Shown here piece by piece: positions 23,934-33,459 of a stretch of 64,000 bases of DNA. The stretch is from Planctomycetota bacterium. GTDB taxonomy: Bacteria > Planctomycetota > Phycisphaerae > Sedimentisphaerales > Anaerohalosphaeraceae. Below the pieces are notes generated by a model. That model did no database searches. It saw only the letters and a program-made list of their open reading frames with translations, and had not been told where the DNA came from. Within the stretch, counting starts at the first letter, position 1, and every line of letters starts with the position of its first letter. The position numbers and the translations under genes were made by a program. The DNA lies in NCBI GenBank assembly GCA_019456225.1, contig VRUI01000005.1:42809-106808 (forward strand), written 5' to 3'.

Positions 23934-25583
23934 TTATTTTTTCTGATTTTCAATGGGCAAAGGAGGCAAGCCTAGTTCTTTTAGAAATGTATTGTGTTTG
24001 TTTGTGGCTTCTATAATTTTGCCTTCTAAATCAACTAGCCCGGCATTTACATTTTGTAAATCAATCTTGGGTTCTGGTTCGGCTATGCTAACGTAGCGTG
24101 AGATATTCAGGTTGTAGTCATTTTTCTCGATCTCCTCCATGGAGACACGTCTAGAATAACGTTTATCTTCTTCATTTCGATACTGATATGTATCAACTAT
24201 TTTTTTGATATCCTCAGGTCGTAAACGATTTTGCCGCTTATCTTTTTTAAAGTTATCTTTATGACTGGCATTGATAAACAGCACGTCGTCTGGTTTCTTG
24301 CATTTTTTCAGGACTAAAATACATACTGGAATGCCTGTAGAGAAAAAGAGATTGGCAGGTAAACCAATCACGGTGTCAATATTGCCATCTTTCAGCAGTT
24401 TAGTGCGAATACGTTGTTCTGCGCCACCCCTAAACAGTACGCCATGGGGCAGGATAATGGCCATAACGCCCTCACTGCCTAAAAAGTGAAAACCGTGCAG
24501 CAAAAAGGCAAAATCGGCGGCGGATTTTGGTGCCAGGCCGTAGCTCTTAAAACGGAAGTCTTCTCCTAAAGCTTCAGTCGGGTCCCAGCGATAGCTAAAA
24601 GGTGGGTTTGCCACCACTGCGTCGCATTCTAGCTTTTTGGCGGGGTTCATTTCATTCAAAATGTCCCACTCATTTTTCAGTGAATCACCGTGGTGGATTT
24701 CGAATTCGGAATCTTTAACACCGTGAAGCAGCATGTTCATGCGTGCCAGGTTGTAGGTTGTAATGTTTTTTTCCTGACCGTAAATTTTGCCAACACCGTG
24801 AGTGCCGAGTTGTTTACGCACATTCAGCAATAACGACCCAGAACCGCAGGCAAAATCCAGTACTTTGTTGAGTTTTTTCTTTTTACCGGTGGAAGGCTCT
24901 TGACTATCTAACGTTACGATTTCAGAAAGAATCGTGGAAATCTGTTGAGGGGTATAAAACTCACCCGCTTTTTTACCTGAACCGGCAGCGAACTGGCCAA
25001 TCAGATACTCATAAGCATCACCTAGAATATCACTGTCGGAAGAAAACTCGGCAATGCCTTCCGCTATTTTAGTAATTATAGTGCAGAGTTTGTCATTGCG
25101 ATCAGTGTATTTTTTGCCGAGTTTTTCGGAGTTGAGATTTATCTCCGAGAACAAACCTTGAAAGGTGCTTTCAAAAGATTTGTTTTCAATATACTTAAAG
25201 CCCTTTTCCAGGATATGCAGTAATTCATCGTCTTGGGTTCTGGCTAACTCCGAAATGCTGCTCCATAGGTGTTGCGGCTCAATCACATAATGCACCTTGC
25301 GACGCATTTGTTTTTCGAACTCGGCAACGTCCTCTTCGTTTTCCTCGTACCAAATTTGAAGTGCTGTCGTTGCACCAGTTTTTTTCAGGATATCTGGCGA
25401 TACATCCGGGTAATCCTCACCCAATTCCTTTTTAGCGGCGGTCTCGTAGTTATCCGATAAATAACGCAAGAAAAGGAACGACAGCATATAGTCACGAAAT
25501 TGATCTGCGTTCATGGCACCGCGTAATTGATCAGCGATGCCCCAGAGTGTTTTGCCTAGTTTATTCTGTTCTTGATCAGTCAT
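23934..25583 (-). CDS. hsdM: Type I restriction-modification methyltransferase HsdM
   Basis: 549 aa, N6-adenine methyltransferase subunit. Contains the N-terminal HsdM helical domain (LWGIADQLRGAMNADQFRDY), SAM motif I as LDFACGSGSLLLNV, catalytic NPPF (VANPPFSYRW) and LPHGVLFRGGAE near the C-terminal part. Full family length. Last gene of the operon hsdR-hsdS-ATPase-hsdM, all on the minus strand with 2-bp gaps or overlaps. With HsdS it modifies host DNA and protects it from HsdR. Confidence 0.97.
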   Translation of the reverse strand: MTDQEQNKLGKTLWGIADQLRGAMNADQFRDYMLSFLFLRYLSDNYETAAKKELGEDYPDVSPDILKKTGATTALQIWYEENEEDVAEFEKQMRRKVHYVIEPQHLWSSISELARTQDDELLHILEKGFKYIENKSFESTFQGLFSEINLNSEKLGKKYTDRNDKLCTIITKIAEGIAEFSSDSDILGDAYEYLIGQFAAGSGKKAGEFYTPQQISTILSEIVTLDSQEPSTGKKKKLNKVLDFACGSGSLLLNVRKQLGTHGVGKIYGQEKNITTYNLARMNMLLHGVKDSEFEIHHGDSLKNEWDILNEMNPAKKLECDAVVANPPFSYRWDPTEALGEDFRFKSYGLAPKSAADFAFLLHGFHFLGSEGVMAIILPHGVLFRGGAEQRIRTKLLKDGNIDTVIGLPANLFFSTGIPVCILVLKKCKKPDDVLFINASHKDNFKKDKRQNRLRPEDIKKIVDTYQYRNEEDKRYSRRVSMEEIEKNDYNLNISRYVSIAEPEPKIDLQNVNAGLVDLEGKIIEATNKHNTFLKELGLPPLPIENQKK

Positions 25584-25585
25584 GT

Positions 25586-26677
25586 TTAACTCGCGTATAT
25601 TTTAAAATTATATTTGTCTAATAATTTTCTGAATATTTCGTTGAAATAAGCTTGTTCCGTACTATTCATCAATTCTGTTTGATTGTAATAAACGTTCTTG
25701 TGTGAATGTGTATTTATTACGTTCAAAACGTCTTCGGTATTTTCGACGCCGATTTCGCTTAAGGTGAAACCCGTTCTTGCGGTCCCCAAAAATGATGCAA
25801 TATTCTCAAGAAGCTGTCTTAGCAAGGCAAAGTGATAGGTGTACAGCTGATCCTTACTTGCTTCATCTAAAACTTGCAGAAGATGCAAGTGGTACAGAAA
25901 AACATTACGCTTTAGTTCCTCAAGCACCAACTCGTCTCCAACACGCTTTAGAATTCTTAAACCAGTTAGATTTTTGTATCGACCACTCTTTTCGCCTTTA
26001 GTTAGTCTGTTTGCCAGGTTGGAAAACAGACCTATGTGGTGAGTGGTTATAATGATACGCTTTTTCTCATAATGAGATTCAATTTGCTGAAATATCGTAT
26101 CTGCTGTAATGAATATATTATGCTCGTCAAGACTAGACACAGGATCGTCGATGAAAATATGAGCGTCCTGCTCATCAGCCCAACCATCAACTTCTAACAA
26201 GGCTAAGAAAAAGCACCAACCAAACATCCTTTCCTCGCCTCTTGAAATTTTAATAGCCCTTTCCTCATCATCTTCTTTATAAAAGGTGACTGACTCTATA
26301 CCTTTTTCAAAATCTATACCTTTTTTAGAATCCAAATAAGGGTTGAATCGGAAATTGTACTCAGGCGAATACATAGCGAGCTTGTTCATAACAGCATCAT
26401 GATTTTCATATAGAAAGCTATGAAAGATATTTAAGCTGCTAGGTAATATATTCAATCGAATATTTGCACCATCGTTTTCTTCATCGTTATCCCATACGAA
26501 CAGATCTTCACTGAAGGCATTGTAATAAACCCCTGCATGTTTTCCGCTCTCGGGGGCTTTAGTTATATCTTTATAGGCAACGGACAACCGCGTTTTGCCC
26601 GTTGAATTGAAAGCAAAAATGAGAACAATGTTCTCGTCGAGTTCTTCGATTTGATTTGCGATAGCTTCCAAACTCAT
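25586..26677 (-). CDS. RM-operon ABC-type ATPase (PrrC/AAA_13-like)
   Basis: 363 aa. Walker A-like AFNSTGKTRL at the N-terminus, an ABC signature-like KISRGEERMFGW, Walker B IFIDDPVSSLDEHN and an H-loop IIITTHH. The IDDPVSSLD form is typical of the PrrC/RloC class of ATPases encoded inside type I restriction loci. I see no recognisable HEPN nuclease motif in the C-terminal ~110 residues, so whether it is an anticodon nuclease, a truncated relative or a regulator is open. It overlaps hsdS by 4 bp and precedes hsdM by 2 bp. Confidence 0.75.
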   Translation of the reverse strand: MSLEAIANQIEELDENIVLIFAFNSTGKTRLSVAYKDITKAPESGKHAGVYYNAFSEDLFVWDNDEENDGANIRLNILPSSLNIFHSFLYENHDAVMNKLAMYSPEYNFRFNPYLDSKKGIDFEKGIESVTFYKEDDEERAIKISRGEERMFGWCFFLALLEVDGWADEQDAHIFIDDPVSSLDEHNIFITADTIFQQIESHYEKKRIIITTHHIGLFSNLANRLTKGEKSGRYKNLTGLRILKRVGDELVLEELKRNVFLYHLHLLQVLDEASKDQLYTYHFALLRQLLENIASFLGTARTGFTLSEIGVENTEDVLNVINTHSHKNVYYNQTELMNSTEQAYFNEIFRKLLDKYNFKIYAS

Positions 26678-27942
26678 GCGTCCTCCTCGTCAACTGAAGG
26701 GAACAACTGTTGCATCAGTCCTTTTTTATGGGCTTTTAGTGCATCGAGTTTTTGGGTTTGTGCGGTGATCAGATCATCAATGGAGGAAAGGAAATCGGCT
26801 ATTTTTTGTTGCTCGTTAGTATCAGATGGGCAAGGAAATTTAGTTATTTTTGCATTCTTTATTGTATATGTCCCAACTGTAGATTTAGATGCTTGCCCAA
26901 GTATTTGATTTTGTATTACATCTGACTCAAAACAGTACTTAAAAAAAGTTGAGCTAATCCCTTCTTTTAATTTAAACCAAAGAACATTTCCATCTTTAAA
27001 GTAGAGTCTGTCACCTGCTTGAACTTGATAAGATATCCCAAGGGTTCCCACACCACTAATCAAGAAGTCGCCTTCAGAAGGCAATCCATATTTCTGAGCA
27101 ATTTTGGAAAAAAGATTTTCTGATATAAAAATTTCGCTTCGAAATGGCTCATTCTTACTTAAAGAAACCAACTCTCTAGTTCGATAAAATGGGATACCTT
27201 GAGTCGTCCAATCTTTTTGTAACACACGTTTGCTTGAGCCAACATCAAAAAAGTCTTCTATTAACTTCTCCTTCCATTCCCCCGAATCCTTGAATTCAGA
27301 GAAACGCCATTTGGGGACGGTTTCGCCTTTGGCTGGGAATAGCTGTTGCATCAAACCTTTTTTGTGAGCTTTGAGTGTGTCAATTTTTTGGGCTCGTACG
27401 GTGATCAGCTCGTCGATGGAGGAAAGGCAATCGGCTATTTTTTGTTGTTCTTCTGGAATAGGAGTTGGTAGCAAGAGTTCTGAGAATTGCGAGTAACTAA
27501 CCATCTTACCATCCCGAATACCTTCGAGATTCTTGTTCATGTCTTGAATGAAAGCATTCGTTTTAAAGTACTGTTTAAAGAAAAGGTCAAGGATGTTAGT
27601 TTTTTTCCGAAGGATAATATAAGCAGGGCTGCAAATTCCTTTGTAATTTGAATATTCAATGCCTCCCTGAAACGACCTCAGGCTTATTATGAAATCACCG
27701 ATTTCGACAACCTTATAGCTTTTCACGCTTTTACTGGTTACGGAGACATGGTAATCAATCATATCTCTAGGAATGGCTCCATGCTCTTGAGTAATTGCAA
27801 GAACAGGAAGGTCAGAATTGTGGTTTTTATTGCTGATCGAGTCAAATACCATATCCCCATTCATATATGACCACTCGCCTAATTCACGAAACTCAGGAAA
27901 ACGCAGCTTAGGCACCAATGTTTTTTTTGTGTTCTTACTCAT
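26674..27942 (-). CDS. hsdS: Type I restriction-modification specificity subunit HsdS
   Basis: 422 aa, two target-recognition half-domains separated by conserved helices. The repeat IPEEQQKIADCLSSIDELIT is followed by a KAHKKGLMQQLFP segment, and both recur at the C-terminus (NEQQKIADFLSSIDDLIT ... KKGLMQQLFP). Each half-domain reads one half of a split DNA site. It overlaps hsdR by 8 bp and the ATPase gene by 4 bp. Confidence 0.95.
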   Translation of the reverse strand: MSKNTKKTLVPKLRFPEFRELGEWSYMNGDMVFDSISNKNHNSDLPVLAITQEHGAIPRDMIDYHVSVTSKSVKSYKVVEIGDFIISLRSFQGGIEYSNYKGICSPAYIILRKKTNILDLFFKQYFKTNAFIQDMNKNLEGIRDGKMVSYSQFSELLLPTPIPEEQQKIADCLSSIDELITVRAQKIDTLKAHKKGLMQQLFPAKGETVPKWRFSEFKDSGEWKEKLIEDFFDVGSSKRVLQKDWTTQGIPFYRTRELVSLSKNEPFRSEIFISENLFSKIAQKYGLPSEGDFLISGVGTLGISYQVQAGDRLYFKDGNVLWFKLKEGISSTFFKYCFESDVIQNQILGQASKSTVGTYTIKNAKITKFPCPSDTNEQQKIADFLSSIDDLITAQTQKLDALKAHKKGLMQQLFPSVDEEDA

Positions 27943-30931
27943 ATACAGCTAGCCCCGAAATTTCACGCCCTTGGGCCAGTTTTTTTAGTAACGGCATGAG
28001 GTCTTCCATCAACGCCAGTTCTTTTTTGATTCTGGCTTTCCAACCCAACTCCAAAGGAGCCATCAGATCACTGAGTTGTTCGCCGTCAAAGATCATACGG
28101 TCCATAATACCTTTTACGAAGATTCGCAGGGCATCTGTTTCCAGTCCGTTCTTTTCGGCCATGTCTGCCAGTTTCTTGTTGAACTTTTCCGTTTTAAAGG
28201 CTTCATACCCTTTGCGAATAGCTTTTTCGCTTAAGCCTTCACCTACCTTCAAGCTGTTGATATAGTCGACTATTTCTTCTCTCTCTTCCATGAGGTTTGA
28301 GGTAGAGCAGAGCAGGTTGATTAGTTGCTCACGGGTCATTGTTTGTTTGCTGGGTTCGCTCTGGGTGTATTTGGCAATGAGGCCCATGATGTAGTCGTAA
28401 TCAATCATTGCTGAGGAGAAGAGTACAAACTCAAAATCCAATTTTTGCACTTCCGGGCTGAGGTCATCACTAGCTTTACTCTGTTTGGCTCTGAGCTCTT
28501 GGGCGGTTTCCAGATACATCCCTCGGAATGCACGCAGCTGGTCTTCAGGAATCAGCTTTTCTATGCTTTGCTTGTCTTGGTCGTTTAGGTCCGTATATTG
28601 ATCCAGTTGGGTTTTAAGTCGCTGTATTTCTTTGAAACGTTTGATAAAATCACACCGTGCGTCATCGCCTTTGAGGTTGTTGACTTCTTCCGGCTGGCAG
28701 GCTAAGCCGTGAGAGTCCATAAAGATTTTAAGAGAACTGACAGCACTGCCGAGTTTTTCAATGACACTCGGGGCGGAGTCCACCAGCCAGATTTCTTTGG
28801 CTTTGCCTTTGTCTCTACCGGAAAACATGGTAATGGCTTCATTGACAGCGTCTTCCTGCTGGCGAAACTCTAATATATTACCATAGGGCTTGGTATCGTT
28901 GAGCACACGGTTGGTGCGTGAGAAGGCTTGAATCAGGCCGTGGTGCTTGAGGTTTTTATCTACATAGATGGTATTGAGATATTTGGAGTCAAAGCCAGTG
29001 AGCAGCATATCCACCACGATGATGATATCAATTTTATTTTTGTGCGGGTAATCCTTATTAGAATACTTTTGGTCTTTGATACGCTGCTGCACATCTTGAT
29101 AGTATAGGTCGAATTCGCTAATGCGATAGTCGGTGCCATACTTGGTTTTGTAGTCAGCAATGATAGCTTTTAACGCCTTTTTCTTTTTAGCTGGCGCTTT
29201 CTTGTTGTCGGCCTTTTCCTGTGGTAGGTCCTCTTGTAGTTGCTTGACGTCTTTATTGTCTTCGGCTGGTGGCGAAAAGACGCAGGCAATGTTTAGCGGC
29301 ACATAGCTGTCGTCTTCTTCGGATTTCTCGGCTTGAATCTGCTTAAACAATTCGTAGTAATCAATCGCGTTATTGATGGAAGCGGTGGCCAAAATAGCGT
29401 TGAAGCGTCGTGAGCTTGTGGCGGCATCATGTTTTTGCAGAATCGCTTCAGCCACGGCTTGCTGGGCGATTGTCTCACCGGCCTTGAGTTTTGCTTGTCC
29501 TTCGGGTTTGAAATAGTCGATGTGAAAACGCAACACATTACGATCTTCAATGGCATTGGTGATTGTGTAGTCGTGCAGTTGCTTCTGGAAAATATCTTCT
29601 GTGGTTTTGTAGGATGCTTGCGTGCCGTCGATTTGTTTGTAGGTGGCGTTTTCTTCAAAGATCGGTGTACCGGTAAACCCAAATAGTTGGGCATTGGGAA
29701 AGAATGTCTTGATGGCTCTATGATTCTCTCCAAATTGCGAACGGTGACATTCGTCAAAGATGAAGACAACGCGTTTGTTACGCAGAGGCTCAAGACGCTC
29801 TTTGTAGGTTTGCTTGCCTTTTTGTTTGTTCTTTTGGCTGCGTTTGCTGGTTTCGTCCAGTGCCAAGCCTAGTTTTTGAATGGTGGTAACAATCACCTTG
29901 TCAGCATAATCTTCTGACAGCATGCGTCGAACCAGGGTTTCGGTGTTCGTGTTTTCTTCAACACAGCCCTCTTGAAATCTGTTGAATTCTTCCCGTGTTT
30001 GTCGGTCGAGGTCTTTACGGTCAACTACAAACAGACATTTTTCAATATCCGGGTTATCTTTTAGCAGAGTGGAAGCCTTAAACGAGGTAAGTGTTTTACC
30101 GCTTCCCGTGGTGTGCCAGATGTAGCCATTACCACGGTTCTGGTGGATACAATCAACAATGGCCTTTACCGCGTAGATTTGGTACGGACGCATGATCATC
30201 AGTTTTTGCTCGCTGGCCACCAACACCATATACCGGCTGATCATTCTACCCAGAGTACATTTGACAAGGAACGTGTCAGTAAAGTCATCCAGATGGCTAA
30301 TTTTTTTATTGTCTTTACTTGCCAATTCATAAATAGGCAAGAAGCGTTCGTCGGCATTGAAACTGAAGTGTTCCTTGCGATTATTTGCAAAGTAACGAGT
30401 TTTAGAGCGGTTACTTACAATAAACAGCTGCATAAAGCAAAGTAGCGTTTTAGTATAGCCATTGCCAGGATCGTTTTTGTAATCAACAATTTGCTCCATA
30501 GCGCGGCGTGGATTGACTTCAAGGGTTTTCAGCTCGATTTGTACCACGGGTATGCCGTTAATTAACAGAATCACATCATAACGGTGATGGCTGTTGTCAG
30601 TGTTGATGCGTAACTGGTTGATGACTTCAAAATCGTTTTTACACCAATCTTTGATGTTAACCAGTGTATACTGTAAAGGGGTTCCGTCTTCCCGAAGAAA
30701 AGTGTTGCGTTCGCGTAGGGCCTTAGCAGCGGTAAATACATCAGCGGTGACAATTTCATCGTAAAGGCGGGCAAACTCTGCATCCGTTAAGTCAACTCTG
30801 TTGAGTGTTTCAAATTTCTCACGAAAATTATTCTCAAGCGCATTACGGTCCCGGATATCTTTCCGGTATGTGTATTTGAGGTCGACTAGCTTGTCGATCA
30901 AACCTTGTTCTATCTGGTTTTCTGTTGTCAC
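27935..30931 (-). CDS. hsdR: Type I restriction enzyme HsdR
   Basis: 998 aa. An N-terminal PD-(D/E)xK nuclease (YDVILLINGIPVVQIELKTL), helicase Walker A (WHTTGSGKTLTSFKA), DEAD-type FIFDECHRSQFG, motif III GFTGTP and motif VI QAFSRTNR. This is the motor-nuclease subunit that translocates and cuts unmodified DNA. I chose GTG at 30931 (TTENQIEQGLIDKL) because GGAGAG precedes it; a start 12 codons earlier adds residues atypical of the family. First gene of the operon with a TTGACA promoter upstream. Confidence 0.95.
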   Translation of the reverse strand: MTTENQIEQGLIDKLVDLKYTYRKDIRDRNALENNFREKFETLNRVDLTDAEFARLYDEIVTADVFTAAKALRERNTFLREDGTPLQYTLVNIKDWCKNDFEVINQLRINTDNSHHRYDVILLINGIPVVQIELKTLEVNPRRAMEQIVDYKNDPGNGYTKTLLCFMQLFIVSNRSKTRYFANNRKEHFSFNADERFLPIYELASKDNKKISHLDDFTDTFLVKCTLGRMISRYMVLVASEQKLMIMRPYQIYAVKAIVDCIHQNRGNGYIWHTTGSGKTLTSFKASTLLKDNPDIEKCLFVVDRKDLDRQTREEFNRFQEGCVEENTNTETLVRRMLSEDYADKVIVTTIQKLGLALDETSKRSQKNKQKGKQTYKERLEPLRNKRVVFIFDECHRSQFGENHRAIKTFFPNAQLFGFTGTPIFEENATYKQIDGTQASYKTTEDIFQKQLHDYTITNAIEDRNVLRFHIDYFKPEGQAKLKAGETIAQQAVAEAILQKHDAATSSRRFNAILATASINNAIDYYELFKQIQAEKSEEDDSYVPLNIACVFSPPAEDNKDVKQLQEDLPQEKADNKKAPAKKKKALKAIIADYKTKYGTDYRISEFDLYYQDVQQRIKDQKYSNKDYPHKNKIDIIIVVDMLLTGFDSKYLNTIYVDKNLKHHGLIQAFSRTNRVLNDTKPYGNILEFRQQEDAVNEAITMFSGRDKGKAKEIWLVDSAPSVIEKLGSAVSSLKIFMDSHGLACQPEEVNNLKGDDARCDFIKRFKEIQRLKTQLDQYTDLNDQDKQSIEKLIPEDQLRAFRGMYLETAQELRAKQSKASDDLSPEVQKLDFEFVLFSSAMIDYDYIMGLIAKYTQSEPSKQTMTREQLINLLCSTSNLMEEREEIVDYINSLKVGEGLSEKAIRKGYEAFKTEKFNKKLADMAEKNGLETDALRIFVKGIMDRMIFDGEQLSDLMAPLELGWKARIKKELALMEDLMPLLKKLAQGREISGLAVYE

Positions 30932-30984
30932 GCGATCTCTCCAAACAATGCCAAACCTGCCATCCATAACAGGTTAATGACAAT

Positions 30985-31013
30985 ATTTTGCCCTAAATAG
31001 CCCCGCTTGTCAA
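30985..31013 (-). promoter_or_regulatory. Promoter of the hsdR operon
   Basis: Minus strand TTGACA (31008-31013), 17-bp spacer, CAAAAT (30985-30990). Predicted start about 45 nt before the GTG of hsdR. Confidence 0.65.
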
Positions 31014-31158
31014 CAAAAACTATATCTTGAGCAATTACTGCTGAAACGTCAATCAAGGGGGAAATCAAACCCAAAAATGAAAATCATTGCCATTTAGACC
31101 TCAATACCTTACAATGCCGGTCGAAACTAAGGCTCAAAGCAGACTATTGAGCGAATAA

Positions 31159-31389
31159 AAGCATATTCAGGGAAAGTGGCGATATGTCAAAGAGTTGTTC
31201 GAGTCTCTTTACGAATGGGATAATGGCCTGCTTTCATGGGAAGTGGAATTGTCAAAGCTTGGTGAAGTCATAGCAAGGCTTATGCAAATATCGGCAGAGA
31301 CAAAAGAAGTGCCTGTAAGAACAATGCTTGCCTATAAGGCCATACAGCACGCGCCAGTCCAAAAACTACCCCGAAAAAAGCAACATTAG
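31159..31389 (+). pseudogene. C-terminal fragment of an unknown gene
   Basis: Open frame after an in-frame TAA, with no good start: KWRYVKELFESLYEWDNGLL, then LSKLGEVIARLMQISAET and a basic tail. Helix-rich, perhaps a DNA-binding protein tail. Its end runs into the 115-bp dispersed repeat, as the other fragment does at 17.8 kb. Apart from this and the repeat, the stretch 31014-31575 holds nothing recognised. Confidence 0.4.
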
Positions 31390-31447
31390 TACATTTATAC
31401 CAAAAGTCGAATAATGAGAAATAAAGTGTTGCGTAGGCAAGGAATCG
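31333..31447 (+). repeat. 115-bp dispersed repeat, copy 2
   Basis: Matches 17813-17927 in the same orientation, nearly identical for 75 bp and then diverging. Both copies follow a truncated reading frame whose end encodes A/RYK residues. Confidence 0.8.
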
Positions 31448-31575
31448 CAGCAGTGGCCGGATAACCTTTGGGTTGTGTACTAACAAAGGAAAGCAGAGGG
31501 GAAACTTTGGGAGTCCCACGATTTATTATCTTAATCACATAGGAATCCTATTGCGGATTTCTTGCAAACATAGAC

Positions 31576-32325
31576 TTACTTTAAACACACCTCACACTTC
31601 GGGCAACTTGATGTAGATTGCCATGTATTAATTTCATAACCACACTGGCTACATTTGTGAATTATCCTTTTTTCACGAACAGACATTTGGAAAGAGCCAT
31701 AGAAACACAGAGCAAGTAAAATGAAGCATATAGCAGGTGGCATAAGAAATATCCAATTTTCGTTTTCAATACCCGAACCAATCATCGCTATTCCAAATGG
31801 CACAAGTAAAAATGAGAGTAAAAAGCTAAACACAAGATTTACAATGCTTACTTTTTTTACTTTTATATATTTGACCTCTTCCACAATTTTCCCGGTTCCC
31901 GAACTAGCTCCTGTTTTTTCTTGATAATTAAACCGGAGTTTTTCTAAATCAGCATCATAACATTGCCAAATCCGTTGCAGGTTTTTGCATATTTTGTAAT
32001 AGTCATTATTCAGTCTGAAATCTGCATCTTCAGTGGGGTCACGTCCGTACTTAGCAAAGAACACGTTATCCGCTCTATCAAGAATTGAATCCCCAACTTC
32101 CTGCATCCACTCAAAACTACTTGGAACTCGACCATGCTCAGAAATCATTTTCTGAAGTTGTTCTAATGTAATCTGACCACTATCCAAAAGCTCTCTTAGA
32201 TAATTGTCTTTATTGAGATTCTTTGTTCGCTTCGCAGCTAAAATTCTATTGGCATGATGTGCGCCCACGTTTGTTATATGACGTCTCAATCGACCGTTGA
32301 TACCATGTAATGGAGGAGGCTTCAT
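31576..32325 (-). CDS. Two-TM protein with C-terminal zinc ribbon
   Basis: 249 aa from the ATG at 32325 (AAAGGGG upstream). The N-terminal ~150 residues are soluble, with RVPSSFEWMQEVGDSILDRA and ADNVFFAKYGRDPTEDADF. Two membrane helices follow (VSIVNLVFSFLLSFLLVPFG and IFLMPPAICFILLALCFYG), then a zinc ribbon CSQCGYEIN-x-C-PKCEVCL. Family unknown. Confidence 0.65.
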   Translation of the reverse strand: MKPPPLHGINGRLRRHITNVGAHHANRILAAKRTKNLNKDNYLRELLDSGQITLEQLQKMISEHGRVPSSFEWMQEVGDSILDRADNVFFAKYGRDPTEDADFRLNNDYYKICKNLQRIWQCYDADLEKLRFNYQEKTGASSGTGKIVEEVKYIKVKKVSIVNLVFSFLLSFLLVPFGIAMIGSGIENENWIFLMPPAICFILLALCFYGSFQMSVREKRIIHKCSQCGYEINTWQSTSSCPKCEVCLK

Positions 32326-32402
32326 TTCTACCCCTTTCAAGATAACCTCAAATTGACTTACTAAAATTGTATATCGCTCTGTTTGCATGGTCAAGGGCTA
32401 TA

Positions 32403-32460
32403 TTTACCGTCTTCTCACCACCAGCCTACCGAGGCCGAGGATGTCGTTGTTCTTTCAAAC
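32403..32460 (-). pseudogene. Relic of a PEP-CTERM tail
   Basis: On the minus strand the frame reads DILGLGRLVVRRR then stop, matching the end LLGLGGLVVRRKR of the intact PEP-CTERM gene at 33460. It indicates duplication and decay of a segment like 33.1-33.9 kb. Confidence 0.45.
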
Positions 32461-32472
32461 TTGCATCTATTC

Positions 32473-33075
32473 TTAATGGTCATAGTCACCAACAAACGAT
32501 AAATCCAAACAAATGCCATTGGCAATGTAATAATCGCCTGGCTCAACTAAAATATATGGTCCATCCTCGCTATCCTGATAGGCATCAACTTCAAACTCAG
32601 GCCTATGGATTTCTGAAATAGTGGCAAACACAGCGTAAGAATCAGCATAATCTTTTGTAGGTTGGTTTAGTATTTTCTCTATTTGTTCGGAATTGCACTT
32701 TAGAGCGAAAGAAATATCTACATTTTCAACCATAGTAAAAACAGCAAAATATGTTTCCTTAATTTTTTTGACATCAGATACATATCCATAAAACAATACA
32801 GGTCGATGTTCATCGTTGACCAAAGCCTCTTTAATATCAATCGTATAAATACTTCTATGGCCGTCATCTACTTTCTTTTCATAATCTACAAAACTTTTGT
32901 CCCAATCGGTAATAGCATTGCACTTTGCAACCATTTCATCTATGGTCTGTTTTATTCTGAACTTACTCTTTTTTTCGAGTTTCACCCTTGAAACCCGCCA
33001 AATAAGTGCAGTAATAACGATGCCAATAATAATGAATGCCACTGCTATGTTTTTTGTTTTTGTTGAAACTGACAT
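32473..33075 (-). CDS. Single-TM anchored protein, unknown
   Basis: 200 aa. N-terminal helix KNIAVAFIIIGIVITALIWR anchors a ~165-residue extracytoplasmic domain with alternating strands (PVLFYGYVSDVKKIKETYFA, SYAVFATISEIHRPEFEVDA). No named family. The β-rich body and anchor resemble small periplasmic sensing or inhibitor proteins, but nothing more can be said. Confidence 0.6.
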   Translation of the reverse strand: MSVSTKTKNIAVAFIIIGIVITALIWRVSRVKLEKKSKFRIKQTIDEMVAKCNAITDWDKSFVDYEKKVDDGHRSIYTIDIKEALVNDEHRPVLFYGYVSDVKKIKETYFAVFTMVENVDISFALKCNSEQIEKILNQPTKDYADSYAVFATISEIHRPEFEVDAYQDSEDGPYILVEPGDYYIANGICLDLSFVGDYDH

Positions 33076-33104
33076 CTACGAACTCCTTGCGAATTGAATT
33101 AGTT

Positions 33105-33443
33105 TTATATATTTTCTTCTTTTGGTTTTTTCAAAACAAACACAATAACAATAAACAGTATCGCACAAACCACATCTATCGGCTGCCATATCTCACGTGA
33201 CAGATGTATTGGAATCAGGGGATTAAACAAAAGAGCCACAAAGCCAAACAGCCACATGGCCCACATTTTTTGCCAACTGTAAGCGGTAAAAGCTATGTAA
33301 ACACTGACACCACAGACAACAAGCCTGAGCAGTTGATAATAGCCATACGGCAATTCTGCTAAAGCTAAGAGCAACATAGCTGCTGCGATAAGAGAGGGTA
33401 TTAAATGCGGTCGTTTGTCCAACAGGTTTTTATTCATCTTCAT
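33105..33443 (-). CDS. DUF6804-like membrane protein (copy 2)
   Basis: 112 aa, nearly the same as the product of 14664-14978. They share KRPHLIPSLIAAAMLLLALA and LLRLVVCGVSVYIA, with changes mainly at the ends. Four predicted membrane segments. A recent intra-element duplication is likely. Function unknown. Confidence 0.8.
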   Translation of the reverse strand: MKMNKNLLDKRPHLIPSLIAAAMLLLALAELPYGYYQLLRLVVCGVSVYIAFTAYSWQKMWAMWLFGFVALLFNPLIPIHLSREIWQPIDVVCAILFIVIVFVLKKPKEENI

Positions 33444-33459
33444 CCTTTTCTAAAAGGTT

